DNA from: Pseudisothecium myosuroides
Taxonomy: Eukaryota > Streptophyta > Bryopsida > Hypnales > Lembophyllaceae
Direction: 5' to 3'
NCBI GenBank assembly: GCA_951799445.1
Contig: OX637287.1
Coordinates: 32,692,224 to 32,756,223, forward strand
DNA length: 64,000 nt
A model generated the notes under the pieces. That model was not told where the DNA came from and did not search any database. It saw nothing but the letters and a program-made list of their open reading frames with translations. A program made the translations under genes and the position numbers. Below, piece after piece: positions 47,222-59,300 of this stretch (its first letter is position 1; every line of letters starts with the position of its first letter).

Positions 47222-48100
47222 CCCCTAAAAGGACCATTTGTTCCCTTGGGGGACAATTTGGGTCCAGGTAGGTTCCCATTGTCTCAATTTGTAGTGAATA
47301 TTTTTGAATATTTTTGAGGTTGTGTAGTTTTGTGAGAGCTTTGTGGATATATAGTTTTTATTTCAATTGGTGCCCGGGAGCAAAAGTTATGGCACAAACA
47401 GCCAAAATTGGAATTTGGCGGGCAACACAAAAGAATCTCAAAAAATCAAAATAATTTTTAAATTTTTTTTTCCTAAAATATTACTTTGTATATTTTTGTC
47501 TACATGTGAAGCTTTGATTCATTCAATTTGGACTTGTGATGAAAAAGTTATGGACAATCTTAGTTTTTTCAGGCAATCTAAGCATCTTCTAGAAAAAATA
47601 ACTCATAGGATTCATTTTTGAAATCAATTTTTACAATTTTCCCAAAAAAATTGTTAGATATGGTTAGATTTTCTTGCTAGAATAATCTCACTGTTAGGAT
47701 TATTGTGTTTCAATTCTATCTTAAAGCTATTAATGGTTTCATTTTTCCTTTATTCTTGAACCTACTTTTGCTTAATAATTTTTTAATGAGTGAAAATTAA
47801 GTTTTTTTTCCTGAATTTTCAAATATTCAACATAAAAAGTTAAGAAGACTTGAAGCCAAAAAAATTTGGTCATACAAGGTGTAAAAAAACTTGTTTTCTT
47901 TGCTTTGGATGCAAATATCTTGCAATCTAGGCGGTCAAAGTTTCTAAAATTTCTTCCATACATACTTATACTAGTCTAGTATAAAATCCTATAGTTAGAT
48001 ATGCAAAAAAGAAACAATTTTAAAAGTTTTTTGCTCTTTAGAATGGAAATGGCAATTTTGAGTATTGTTTGATGGAAAAAAAACCTTAGTCCTTTAGGGG
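47222..48100. mobile_element. CCCC-ended element related to 6456-7382 (879 bp)
   Basis: It begins CCCCTAAAAGGACCATTTG and ends inverted CCTTTAGGGG, with internal blocks shared with 6456-7382 (GGTGCCCGGGA, TTATGGACA, AGCATCTTCTTGAAAAAAAT-like). The flanking TTAA has decayed here (GTCA and TTAG). Non-coding. Confidence 0.6.
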
Positions 48101-48315
48101 TTAGCCCCCTGGCCTATTGTTACAAAGTGAGCTTTAGAAAATCATAATTATCCAATTCAATTTAAATCTAAAAATTACGATTTATCCAATTGCAATGGAT
48201 GTGTCTCTTTCTCTTCTTTCTCTTAAAATTTTGTTAGAAAATGCTTAAATCAACATAGAAGAGATCCTAAGTCAATATGCTCTGCAACAAGCAGTTTTCT
48301 GCACCTCCTACCTTA

Positions 48316-48805
48316 GAGCATCTCTATCGGTGCACGGGAAAATGTTGTCAGTTTTTAGTACTTCGCGTGTCCAAAAGCACATGAAGGGCCCGCTTGTGTA
48401 CCGTGGCCCTACCAATGCATAACGAAAACCCAGATTCTGAGGTTGCAAGCTGATAGGCTGATAAGCGTACATTCCAAGGCCGGGAGTTGGAGAGCATATA
48501 CTCGGCCCTAGGCCCTCTCCCAATCTAGAGCTCATTAATTATTTAATGCAATCCGCCAACCAAAACAATGCAAGGCCGGATTTCATGACCACTCCCCATC
48601 GGAAACAAGACCAAGCATTTATTTTCATCAATACTGTGCTAGAAGTCAAACGCAAGAGACACGGGAAGATGAAGTGTGGTGATGAATATTTCACAAGGCT
48701 TGCGTTGAAAACCACTCCCGGTTGCAACTGGTGGGTCTGCTCCAAGCTTCTGGGCACGCCAAATCCTTTTCCAGGACAATATGGCGTGCCCCGGTGGAGA
48801 TGCTC
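48316..48805. mobile_element. GAGCATCTC-family MITE, copy 1 (490 bp), PIF/Harbinger-like
   Basis: Inverted ends GAGCATCTCTATCGGTGCAC and GAGCATCTCCACCGGGGCAC are flanked by TTA on both sides (48313-48315 and 48806-48808). It sits at the very end of a CCTCCTACCTTA terminus of another MITE family. The two minus-strand frames inside are chance. Confidence 0.8.
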
Positions 48806-48808
48806 TTA

Positions 48809-49243
48809 TCTTGGGATTTTGGCATGGTGCAGTAGAAAGGCCATTGCCCTAAGGTAGAAGCACCAGTAACTGGTCATTTAAGCAATTTTGGAGTAGATTG
48901 TATGCAATATGAGGTGATGGGGAAATTTTTCCCATGTAGGAAGATAAGAAATATAGGGATAGCAAAATTTTTAGAATTTTATTCCCAAAATTGAAAATTA
49001 CTATAAATTTTGGGAGCCAAAAAGTACTCTTTTACTAATAGCCAATGTCTAGAGTCTTTCAATTCCGATTATAGCCAAACTACTTTCTTGTTCACTACTT
49101 TGGAGGCATGTGTCATGACCTTATTAGTCTCTACCTTGAAAAGGACAAAACAACAACATTCTAAGCTTGAGTTCTAGCCTTGGTTGAAAATAGTGCACCC
49201 TATAGCTTGGGTACTGGGCGTGATCTGTTATTGGTGCTTCTAT
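48809..49243. other. Short intergenic stretch
   Basis: No supported feature. Confidence 0.45.
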
Positions 49244-49480
49244 AGTAGAACCTCTCTTAGTGCATAGTGTTGAGACTATGCACTAAGAGAGGTTTATGCA
49301 TTTGGAGAGGTGCAGTAATGTTCATTGCCTAACGTGGCTTCTAACTACAGGGCCTCCAACCACATGGCTTCTAACTATAAGGCCTCCAACCACTATTCAA
49401 CAATAAAAGCTTCAAAGTACAATCTCTCTTAGTGCATATTATGTACTAACAGAGTATGCACTAAGAGAGGTTCTATTGTA
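49244..49480. mobile_element. MITE whose two ends are each a hairpin (about 237 bp)
   Basis: AACCTCTCTTAGTGCATAG (49249-49267) and its complement (49276-49294) make a perfect 19-bp hairpin at the left end. A second hairpin of the same sequence lies at 49418-49480, and the outermost arms also pair with each other. Short direct duplication CTAAC-ta-GGCCTCCAACCA between them. Confidence 0.65.
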
Positions 49481-49897
49481 CCTTATTTTTCTCCGAAAAA
49501 GAAAGAACTTGAGTTCTTAGCCAAGTGAGGGCTTTTGGGTCCACGTGTCACACAGTCCCTCTTCAGTTGCTCCAGAGTCGGTCGGTCCACCTGAAGTTCC
49601 ATCTGACTTGGTTGGAGGGAGCTGCTTGGCCTGTGCTGACTCAGCACGCAGGCATGCCGAATCTGTTTCAGATTGTCTGTCTGGCCCAAAAGCTTGAGCC
49701 ACTGCTGTTGGTAGGCTGGTACCGTACGTGACTAGGCACCCAGGTGCCGAAATTGGATTTCCATGTCAGATTCTCAAGGGTCCTGGTCACCTCACCCCAT
49801 TCGAAAGATGACATGTGACATTTTTTCCTATACAAAAAAAACCAAACTTGATTTAACTTATGTCAAATCTGACCTTCACATAGGACAGCCCAATAAC
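49481..49897. other. GC-richer intergenic stretch
   Basis: No gene recognised, although several overlapping short frames exist at 49483-49731. Confidence 0.4.
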
Positions 49898-49900
49898 TTA

Positions 49901-50069
49901 GGGACGCTTTACACCCAGAGGCTGGGACAATTCATTGTGGAAGAGGCCCAAAATCCTTGCTTGTGATTGGACAAAAGTTTGAACTCCTCACTTGTGATTG
50001 GACAAAGGGCTGGAATTTGTACAATCAGCTTCAAGAATGATGGCCCGGCCTTCAGGTGTAAAGCGTCCT
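49901..50069. mobile_element. GGGACGCTTTACACC MITE (169 bp), PIF/Harbinger-like
   Basis: Inverted termini GGGACGCTTTACACC and AGGACGCTTTACACC, with TTA at 49898-49900 and 50070-50072. Same terminal consensus as 46433-46909 and 50682-51461. Confidence 0.75.
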
Positions 50070-50681
50070 TTATACTCCGGACTAATAATGAAATTGGGTT
50101 GCCTTGACAATTAGGTTGCCTTACCACAAAAGTAAGTTACCTCATGTTACCTCATGACTCATTGCATGTCCAGATGGAGGCACAAACCATTCTCTATTCT
50201 CGAGGAGCCAGGGATCACTACACCACCCCATGCAACACACATGTTTCCCACATCATTGCATCCTTCTACAAATAACTTTGATATTGATATAGTGTAGAAT
50301 GTCGAGATATTAGTGTGGGGCAATCTAATTTCCCTATTCAGTGTAGAAGTAAGTCTTAGTTTTGAACAAACTAAATTGAATTTGTCTAGTGCAACATCTA
50401 AAGTTGGCACTGCCTTAGAAATGACACTATGGTAGTGCCCACTTCCATTTTGAGCATCTCCAATTTGCTATCTTAGATCGTTCTAAGCTTAAAAACATCT
50501 GGTGCAGCCTTGGTCGGAAAATAGTTGCATCCATAGGTTGGGTATGGGTCATTGGTTGGGAATGGGTGGCTCTACTTTATAACAAGGACCAATTCTCCTA
50601 TATGCAAAGGCCTTAAAGGCCAAGAAGCTGGGCCAATTCAATAAAATCTATAGGAGAGAGAGAGAGGGGTTGAAATTTTTA

Positions 50682-51461
50682 GAGCCACTTTACATCTAGA
50701 GGCCGGGCCAATTCCCCTTGAGGTAGATTGCATAAAAATCCAACAGATTTGATTTGTTGAAAAAAATAACATTTTATAAAAAAGGTTTTTTTAAAATGGA
50801 AATTTGACATTGGCCCCCAAGCCAAGAATTTGGCTCCCATTTTTGGTGCACCCAATTCAGCGAGCTTGGGCCATATCATATCATATCGTTTTTGAATAAA
50901 AAATCCATTCCACCAAATTGGCCCAACTTCTAGGTGTAAAGGGTTGGGGTTGATTTTCAATGTTTCGACCAATCACAAATGAGCATTATTGGCCTCTGAC
51001 ACAACAAATTGGCCCAGCTTCAAAGGTGTAACCACCCATTCCCAATCAGTTAGCCATGCCCAACCTATAGGGTACCACTATTTTCAATCAAGGCTGGAAA
51101 CAAATTTCAATCAAAGCTTGGAATGCCTTGGAATGCATTTTCCTCTCCTTTTCAAAATTGGGACTAGTAAGGTCATGACACATGTCCTGAGGTGCATGGG
51201 AATTAGTGAAAAAGAAGTAGGAAGTACGGAGTGGCAAAGAGAGTTCTTCTAAGATAAGAATAAGAGGATTCTAGACATTGGCTATGGATTCGGAACACTT
51301 TTTCAATTTCAAGGATTAAAATTATGAAAAATTGGCAATCCCAATATTTCTTATTGTCCCACATGAGAAAAATTTCCATTGCCCCATATTCCTCCTCATC
51401 TGTTCTGAAATTCCTTATTTGATCAGGTAAAGGTACCTCCGCCTTAGATGTAAAGCGGCCC
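50682..51461. mobile_element. GRGCCRCTTTACATC element (780 bp), PIF/Harbinger-like
   Basis: The left end is GAGCCACTTTACATCTAGAG and the right end inverted GGGCCGCTTTACATCTAAGG, with TTA at 50679-50681 and 51462-51464. Near 50926-51035 are further partial ends (AGGTGTAAAGGG, AAAGGTGTAACCACC) that suggest a nested relative. Non-coding. Confidence 0.7.
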
Positions 51462-51718
51462 TTATATGGGGTGCAATTTAACCGTACAAAATGCCCATTC
51501 ATATTCTGGAAAATTTTCAGTGCACTTCAGTTGCATTCAGTTCTGCTCTTGCGGGGGATAAGAGTTCAGCTTGCTGCTCGCAAGCAGTGCCTCCTGCATA
51601 TGCTCTGCACTTGATCATATCCACAATAATTTTGGGGCTCCAAATCTGCTGACAAGGGGCCTTGAAATAGCAAGGATTCTCAGTCCCCCTCACTTGTAAA
51701 AACCTCACAAGTCTAAGT

Positions 51719-51736
51719 TAAACCCTAAACCCTAAC
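51719..51736 (+). promoter_or_regulatory. Double telo-box
   Basis: TAAACCCTAAACCCTAAC contains two AAACCCTA units. In plants this telo-box is frequent near starts of genes for translation and cell growth and is bound by Myb-type telomere-repeat factors. It lies 1.6 kb upstream of the AMP deaminase ATG, so a link to that gene is only possible, not shown. Confidence 0.45.
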
Positions 51737-53322
51737 TTATGGTCAATTCAGGTGAAGAATTGAACTTATTCGGTGGCCGCCATCTGACCATGATGGATGT
51801 GGCAATTGCCACAAATAGCACTATCCTCATCCAAACCCCGACCAAAGTGCCGCTTCAGTTGCACGGCACGCCTCCCCCTCTTTTCTGTTCATCAAACATT
51901 CATCCAACCAGGAACCTCTACTGTAGTACGGAGTACCAAACTACTACTGATCCCCGCCCGCGCGTGAGCGTTTCATCCATCCAACTTGTACTTTCATTCA
52001 TCCGCAAAGGTGTTTTCCCTCACCTGCCTTGCTTGGCCTTGCCTTGGGCGTGGCGGAGGCGGCCCTGCCTAGTGAAATGAAATGTATCAAAAATCTTCAC
52101 TTCCTGCTCCCAAGCCGACTGCATCACGCTGCTTGCCTGCAGTGCATTCGTCACGTGCATTTCGTGAATTGTCGCGCATTCCAGCTGATCAGGTTCTCAA
52201 TTGTTTTAACTTCGCAACTCGTGTGTGACTAGTGTTTTTTGTTTCGCTTCTGCTCCTTGGCTCTCTTAATTCTGTTGTAGCTTAGTTTGTAAGCTGCCAT
52301 CGTACTTTGAGGGTCCTCGATAGCTCCGTCACATGAATGTGTTAGCGGCTACTCTTGCTGAGAGAGATCTCTGCTGGAATTGTGTCTCCCCTCGCACATC
52401 TTAATTGTTTCCCAAGCAGCGAGAGTAAGTTGATATAGGTTGGTGCGGTTTCTGATTTGAAATTGGCTATGGCGTTGCTTGAACTCAATCTTTTTTAGAG
52501 ACTTTGTGTGGATTGGTCATCGTACAGGAGTTTTGGAGATTCGAGGGTTGCATCTGACATTGTCTGACACGGCCTTTGATTTTTACTCTGCAGAGCTGAA
52601 TCTTGTGGATTGCACGAGTGCAAAAGGTTTTCGGTGTTTGGCGAAACTTTGGTGTTATGATCGCCAACCGCGGGCAATACTGGGGTGAACTCTCCTCTTA
52701 GTTTTTACGATACTGTGGTGATCGTACAAGACTTGCATTTATTGAAAATTCTATCGGTTTCTTAATTTCTGCTGGGAATGTTGAGAGGTCTCGTGGTTAG
52801 GAATGTGGCTTGTAGATAGAAGTAGAGGCCTGAGCTCAGAAATTAGGGTTGCACAGAGGCACAGATCGTGAGATTACGGAAATTCTGCTTTGGATAGGAG
52901 GAGGACGTGTGGGGACGTGCGGAGTATTTTGAATCGCTGCCTTCAGATTGATAGGCTCTTTTGAAACCCTATTCGTGCCCTGATTCAAGATTTTCGCCTG
53001 CTTCCTCTTATTCAGTTGTTTAGCATCTTGCGTGAGTGAGTTTTTGGTCGACGATGCATATCCAGTTGTGAACACACATGAAAGGGCGGTTAGAAGCTCA
53101 TTTGTTCCTCCCAGGCAGTGTCATTAGATAGAGCAGAGTGGAGCGATAATTCAGCCATTTTTTTCTAATATTTCTATGTGTAAAGGCTGAGTCTTTGTGC
53201 TGGGTTTGATGTTCTGCTGACTTGCAGTTCTTCGCATGGGTTCACGTATTGGGTGAAGACGGGAGAAGAGGTGCCACCTCATTGAGTGGAGGCAAGTGAG
53301 CCTTGTCCTTGAATTTCTGGAA
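51737..53322 (+). promoter_or_regulatory. AMP deaminase upstream region and likely long 5' leader
   Basis: Composition changes here from AT-rich intergenic to balanced, gene-like DNA. A pyrimidine-rich run (GTTTCGCTTCTGCTCCTTGG, about 52240-52260) and several GT/AG pairs suggest a spliced leader between about 52000 and 53322, but exact exons cannot be set without transcripts. Confidence 0.4.
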
Positions 53323-56300
53323 ATGGAGAGTTCTTCCAGCGCGCATGCGGCCTGGTTGTCGCTGGCCGTGGCAGCGACAGTGGGAGCCGGCGTGGCTGCC
53401 GCTTCTTCGTATCTAATTCACTGTAGAACTGTTGATCGCCTGCAATCACAGAAGCTGCTGGACATCGGGGATCAGCAGAGGCGCAGGTCGGCCCCTCGGA
53501 AACGGACCAATCGAGATTCTGTGGAGGGGAGCAATGCAACAGCAGTGGCTCCGGAGCTCCTGGCTCACGACAATGTCAAGGCGGTTTTGAATTCCTCTCT
53601 GCCGCCCCGTTTGCCAAAAGCCGAGTCTGCAGAATCTATCATCACTATACCCCCCGGTCTGCCTCGAGTTCAGACCCGGAAAGAAGGTAGGGGCTTAAAA
53701 TCTTAGAGTACTAATTCCTCCGTCCCTGGAAGAAGTTGCTTTCCAGTGCTTGTGTTCATCGCTGATTGAGTAACAGGAGCCTTTTTTGTGACATGTTATG
53801 CTTCTGTCTGGTATTCTCGTTGGTGCTAGTGTCTTTGTATCACCAATATAGCTGCACTTAACCCCTATAGAACCGAGAAGTCCAGATTGGATCTCATGGG
53901 CTTTTTTAGCAATTTTGAGTAGGAAATATGGGAACTTGTTTTGGTCCGATTTTCATAGAGTTTTTGCCCAGCACAGGTAATGATCTACGCTGATTCTGGT
54001 GATATTACATTTGGCCCCATCTGAAGTATATTTTTCAATCGAATTGTTCATCTTGAATCCAGGTCGTTTCTCTTAAATCATTATTTATGTCAAGCACGTG
54101 TGTTTTTCAGTCCCCAGCTTACATGTGCTGGTTCTGAGACAGGTGGAGCGCAACAGCCTCCAGGCTCAGTGAGGCGGCAACAACCTTCCGCAATGAAGCC
54201 TGCTCCTGTGATCCAGCCCTCGTCCCCAACGTCTCCGGAAAGGACAGGCTCTTACGAAAGTGTGGAAGGATCTGAAGAGGAGGATCACCTGCTGCCTAGT
54301 GAGGAGGATGATTACAACGATGATGATGATAATGAGGACGATGATCATAAGAATGGTATGCTTGCAGATGGGGAAAGGAATGGCGGATCTGAGATGGTGA
54401 GCACACATTCTACTAGTTGATGCAACCTGAGTCAGGAAACATTTCGTCAATACTCACAAAACCATGTTTACTTTTTTCTGCCTTAATATTCCATTCCTCC
54501 TATGCAAGTTTCGATATTACATTTATTTATATCTACGGTATTGTGCTTCTAGCATGGTAATTATCTATGGTAGCTAGAGGTGTTTAGACCCTTAAAGTGA
54601 TTTTTTCAATGGGCTTGTTCGAAAATTCACGGGCACTTTCAACGAATCTGGTGTTAGCTCATGGTGTTAACTCGTTGATTGATTGATTGATTGATTGATT
54701 GATTTCTGGTTTTGAATCCATCTCTTTTTGTGGTTGTTGCGCAGGTGGACAGGCCTATGATACCTCAATCCCCCCAAAATGTGGAGAACAACGGAGCAGG
54801 GAAACCTTCGGATAAATCTGCTTCCAATTTAATCCGGTCTCACAGTATTCCTGGAGATCTACACGGTGGTCATGGCCCAGACCCAGTGGCTGCTGACATT
54901 CTCCGCAAAGAGCCTGAGCAAGAAACGTATGTTAAACTTAACGTCTCTCCTATAGGTACTTCCTCTGTTCCCACTTCACCACCTTTTCCCCCTATATATG
55001 TGCTACATACCGCATTGAATGGACACGTAAGCTCTCTGAAAGAGTGTATGGTGGGGTTCACACAATGCTCAGATGAATTGAAAGAAGACTCCTTGCTAAT
55101 GCCAAGAGTTTCTGGCCCTGCGTGACAACCCTCTGTATGACTCAAGCTCCTAACAGCGCACGGAGTTTCTACCTCCTTAGGTCAGTTCCTCGGTAATGTT
55201 GTCAAGCAACCCTGGGGTGGTGCCATTACAGTGAAAACATCATCATAACCGAGTTTGTCTTTCCCTCTGATGCGGGCCTGGCCGTTGAGAATTAATTAAC
55301 CTCGTTTTAAATTCGCTTGATCCACAGAGGCGCCTTCTGAAGAGGAGGAAGAGGTGTGCAGATATATGAGTGAGTGTATGATGCTGCGAGACTCTTATGT
55401 TTTCCGAGAAAAGATTCTCCCATGGGAGAAGGAAGAGATCATTGACCCTGGTACCCCTAAGCCTAATCCTAATCCCTTTCTCTACAAGCCTGAACCTGCA
55501 TCTGAGGTATGTTCTTCCAAGCCTTCAGGTTAAGTCTTCAAATTCTTATAACACTCGAGTTTTCCCATTTCAAATCTATTCACTGCCTTCTCGTCTACCA
55601 AATATCAGCTACTAGTAATAAACAATGTCCTGAAGCTGTTGAGTATAGCATTTTACAGTCGTGAGTTTTCATGTGAGAGCATCTGTACCCATGCGCGCTA
55701 AATCTGTCGCGCTAGAAGTTTTCATCTATTTTTGAAGGGCCCTCATAATTCTTGTTTACCACCCTTGCTCACCACATATGATCAATAAATAGTCAAGTAA
55801 CCATTCATCAAGTAGAATAAAGCATTAAAGTAACTGAACTTAGGGTGAACAGTGATTTCAAAGGCCTTCCTTGACACCTTGACACGCTAGGATCAAGTGT
55901 GTCAAGAGAATATTGTGAGAGGTCGGTGCACTTTTCATCCATAGTTGAAGAGTGTCAGACCCCTAGCGCACAAGGGTGCAGGTGCTCTGATACTTCCTGT
56001 TCTTCTCTCTTGTTTCATGCCTATCCCGACTTACGCCTAGTTATGAGTGTTTGACTTTGTGCTTTGTTTGTACCTCCTGCTCAGCATGGCTATAAAATGG
56101 TGGACGGAGTCTATCGGATCTACACTGACAAAGAATGTGAGCCCGTAATTTCTAACTTTTGCAGCAATGGATTTATTTCTTTATCTTCGATTTTTTTTGG
56201 AGACTGATTGGATCCCTCCATTGACATCTCTGCATTGTGAAATAGTCAATCGGATAATATTGATAATTTTTTGGGGGGTTACAGTGACGGAGGAGCTCTA

Positions 56301-59300
56301 TACTGTGCCCCATGATGCTACCCGATTCTTCACCGACATGCATCGCATACTTAAGATTCTTTCGCTTGGCAATGTCCGGACTTTGTGTCATCATCGTCTC
56401 AAACTGCTGGAGCAGGTCTGTTTGCACGATTGCTACCAGGATGTGTTGCCATGTCGGAGTTGATGCAATTGAGTTGTTCCTCATTTCTGCGTTGAGTTGA
56501 CAGAAGTCCGCATAGATTTTTGTAATTATGGTGATCTTGATCATGACGTTACTAATTCCTTTTCACGTAGTAACAATTTTCTGTAATGACATTCCTCCTT
56601 GTGGGCTGCTATACAGAAATTCAGTTTGCACCTAATGTTGAACGCGGATCGTGAATTTCTTGCTCAAAAAAGTGCACCGCATCGAGATTTCTATAACGTG
56701 CGGAAAGTAGACACCCACGTGCACCACTCGTCATGCATGAATCAGAAACATTTATTGCGCTTCATTAAATCCAAGCTACGGAAAGATTCTGATGAGGTAA
56801 ATTGCGGGGTTTTTTGGTGTCTTGGTGTTTGGTGTTTGGTTTTTGCTGTCGGCCTGTTTTATGATGATCCTCGAGGCGATGGTTTCCGAACAATTATTTC
56901 AAGCCAAAATATATTGACTGGTTTCAGAGCAACTGGGACATACAATTAAGCTCTTGTTGGCTAATCCCTACAATTTGATGAATTTCCGAGCAGGTTGTCA
57001 TTCATCGTGATGGAAAGGACCTCACTCTTCGCCAGGTTTTCGAGAGTCTGGATCTCACGGGGTGAGTAACCAGTCACCATTTTTTACTTTCTCATTTATA
57101 CATATGTGAATTTTCAAGCTACTCTTTTCTCAACCATGTACTGTGGTCCAGTTGGATTCTTTGGTGTAGCAGTCTGCACTGGCCTACAATTCTTCTGATT
57201 TCCTGAAGTTTGAATTGTTTCTAGAGTTGCCATGATTGTTTTAGATTTTTGAAGATGGAAGTTTAATATTGTGGAAAAGAAAATATCTGAACCTGATTTC
57301 ATTAGAGATTAATATATATAATGTGTTCGCTTTGTGTTATGACTGACATCAGTTATGACCTGAACGTGGACTTACTGGATGTCCATGCGGACAAAAATAC
57401 ATTTCACCGCTTCGACAAGTTCAACTTGAAGTACAATCCTTGTGGTCAGAGTAGGCTAAGGGAGATTTTCCTAAAGCAGGATAATCTTATTCAAGGTAGA
57501 GCTCATACAAATATTTTGTTTTTTCACCGAAACTAGATCCTATTGAAGATGTGAACTCACTTTTTGGTTATCTCTCGAAGATTGCCTGATTACATTTGGT
57601 ATTCCGAGGCTGAACTATTTATTACATCTGTTTAGCGTATTCATGTTTGCAACAGCCAGTGGCACCAGCTAGCTTGGCGTTCTCTTTCAAATTTCAGAAT
57701 GAGTGTACGCAGTGGGGATTTCTTACCATATTGACTTTTGAGAGAAGCTTCAGGAATCAGGATTTGGATGCTCTGTAATTTCTAATCTGGTATTTCTTGT
57801 GGTGTCCTGGAACAGGACGCTTCTTAGCAGAGTTGACCCAGCAAGTGTTTTCGGATCTTAAAGCAAGTAAATACCAGGTCGGTGAAAAGGTGGTATCAGT
57901 GGCCTGCATATATGTTTGCTTTGCTGCATACGCGGGGTTCTGTCACGAACACTTCGTGGACATGAAAGATATCTTGCTCTTGTTTCCAGTCCATTTACAA
58001 CTCTGAAGCACTTGTGTGGCTCATTTATCTGTTGGTGATACAGATGGCTGAATACAGAATTTCAATTTACGGAAGGAAGCAGAGTGAGTGGGATCAGTTG
58101 GCGAAGTGGATTGTTACCAATGAGCTGCACAGTGAAAATGTCACTTGGCTTATCCAGGTACTTTTTTTGTACTTTCTTTGTCGTTGGGCGGTAATCGTTT
58201 GGGAGCAGTTTGTTGACAATGAGCTTCTTACACTGGTAGTTTTTTGTCTTTTTCTTTCGGTACCATGCGCTTCCTTTGGCTTTTTTTTTCTCTCTAACTG
58301 GATGGTTTCTTTTGGTTTCATTGCAGTTACCAAGGCTGTATAGTGTGTACAAGGAAATGGGTATAGTTCAGTGTTTTCAGACAATCTTGGAAAATGTGTT
58401 TACCCCTCTGTTTGAGGTTTCCGTGGATCCGTCCTCTCATCCAGAGCTCCATGTCTTACTCACCCTGGTTAGTAAAACCTCATTGGCATCTTTTCTCACG
58501 TTTTCTATTTAAATTGTGATCATCTGTCTTGTTTATTTTACCCCCCTGAGTGCCCCAAAGCCCATATTCTGGATGATGAACAGAGTGCTTCCATCCGAAT
58601 AACTTCTCATTCATCCAAATTAATGCGTTAATTTTAAAAAGAACTGCCTTCCTTTGTGACAATATCACGAATTGAGGTACAAAAGATATAAGCAATTATT
58701 GTATATATATTTAAAAATGGATCTGAGCGTTTAGAGGGTTAACATAATGCGGTTCTCTATTTTTCTTATGGGTCCTGATACCATTATATGAACATCTTGT
58801 GTGTATTAGGTGGTGGGGTTTGACATGGTGGATGATGAGAGCAAGCCTGAAAGGCGGCCGACAAAGCACATGCAACCACCTGCAAAATGGGACAATCCTT
58901 TCAATCCAGCCTATTCATACTGGGCCTATTATGTGTACGCAAACCTGTACGTTCTTAACAAGGTAAGCCATGGTCGACCTTCCATTGTCAGCTCGCTAAA
59001 TCGTTGCCAGCTTTGTGAATTCGCATTCAGGTTTACACAATTTTGGAAATTCTTGCGTTTGAGTACCATGACCCTTCGTGCAAATCATAATAGAAACCTG
59101 AAGATATCTGCCTTACCTTTTCTTTCTGGCTAGTAGGAGCTGCTGTGCTCACGGGGCTTCCATATTTGTGTTGGCAGTTTAGGGAATCCAAGGGCTTCTC
59201 AACCATAAAGTTCCGTCCGCATACTGGAGAGGTAAAGGGGTGTCATTGCCTTGTTGTTGCTTTGGTATACTGTAAAGCTGCTAAGTATGTGGTCGTAATG

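Noticed and set aside
49483..49731. Overlapping open frames on both strands in a GC-richer stretch
   Set aside because: Frames overlap in several registers with no motif, typical of GC-rich non-coding DNA.
53279..53539. Minus-strand frame opposite AMP deaminase exon 1
   Set aside because: Antisense shadow of a well-supported coding exon.
58541..58738. Possible TTAA element in AMP deaminase intron 12
   Set aside because: The right side (GAGGG, then TTAA) fits, but the left end is too diverged (CCCCCCTGAGTGCC after TTTA) to support.
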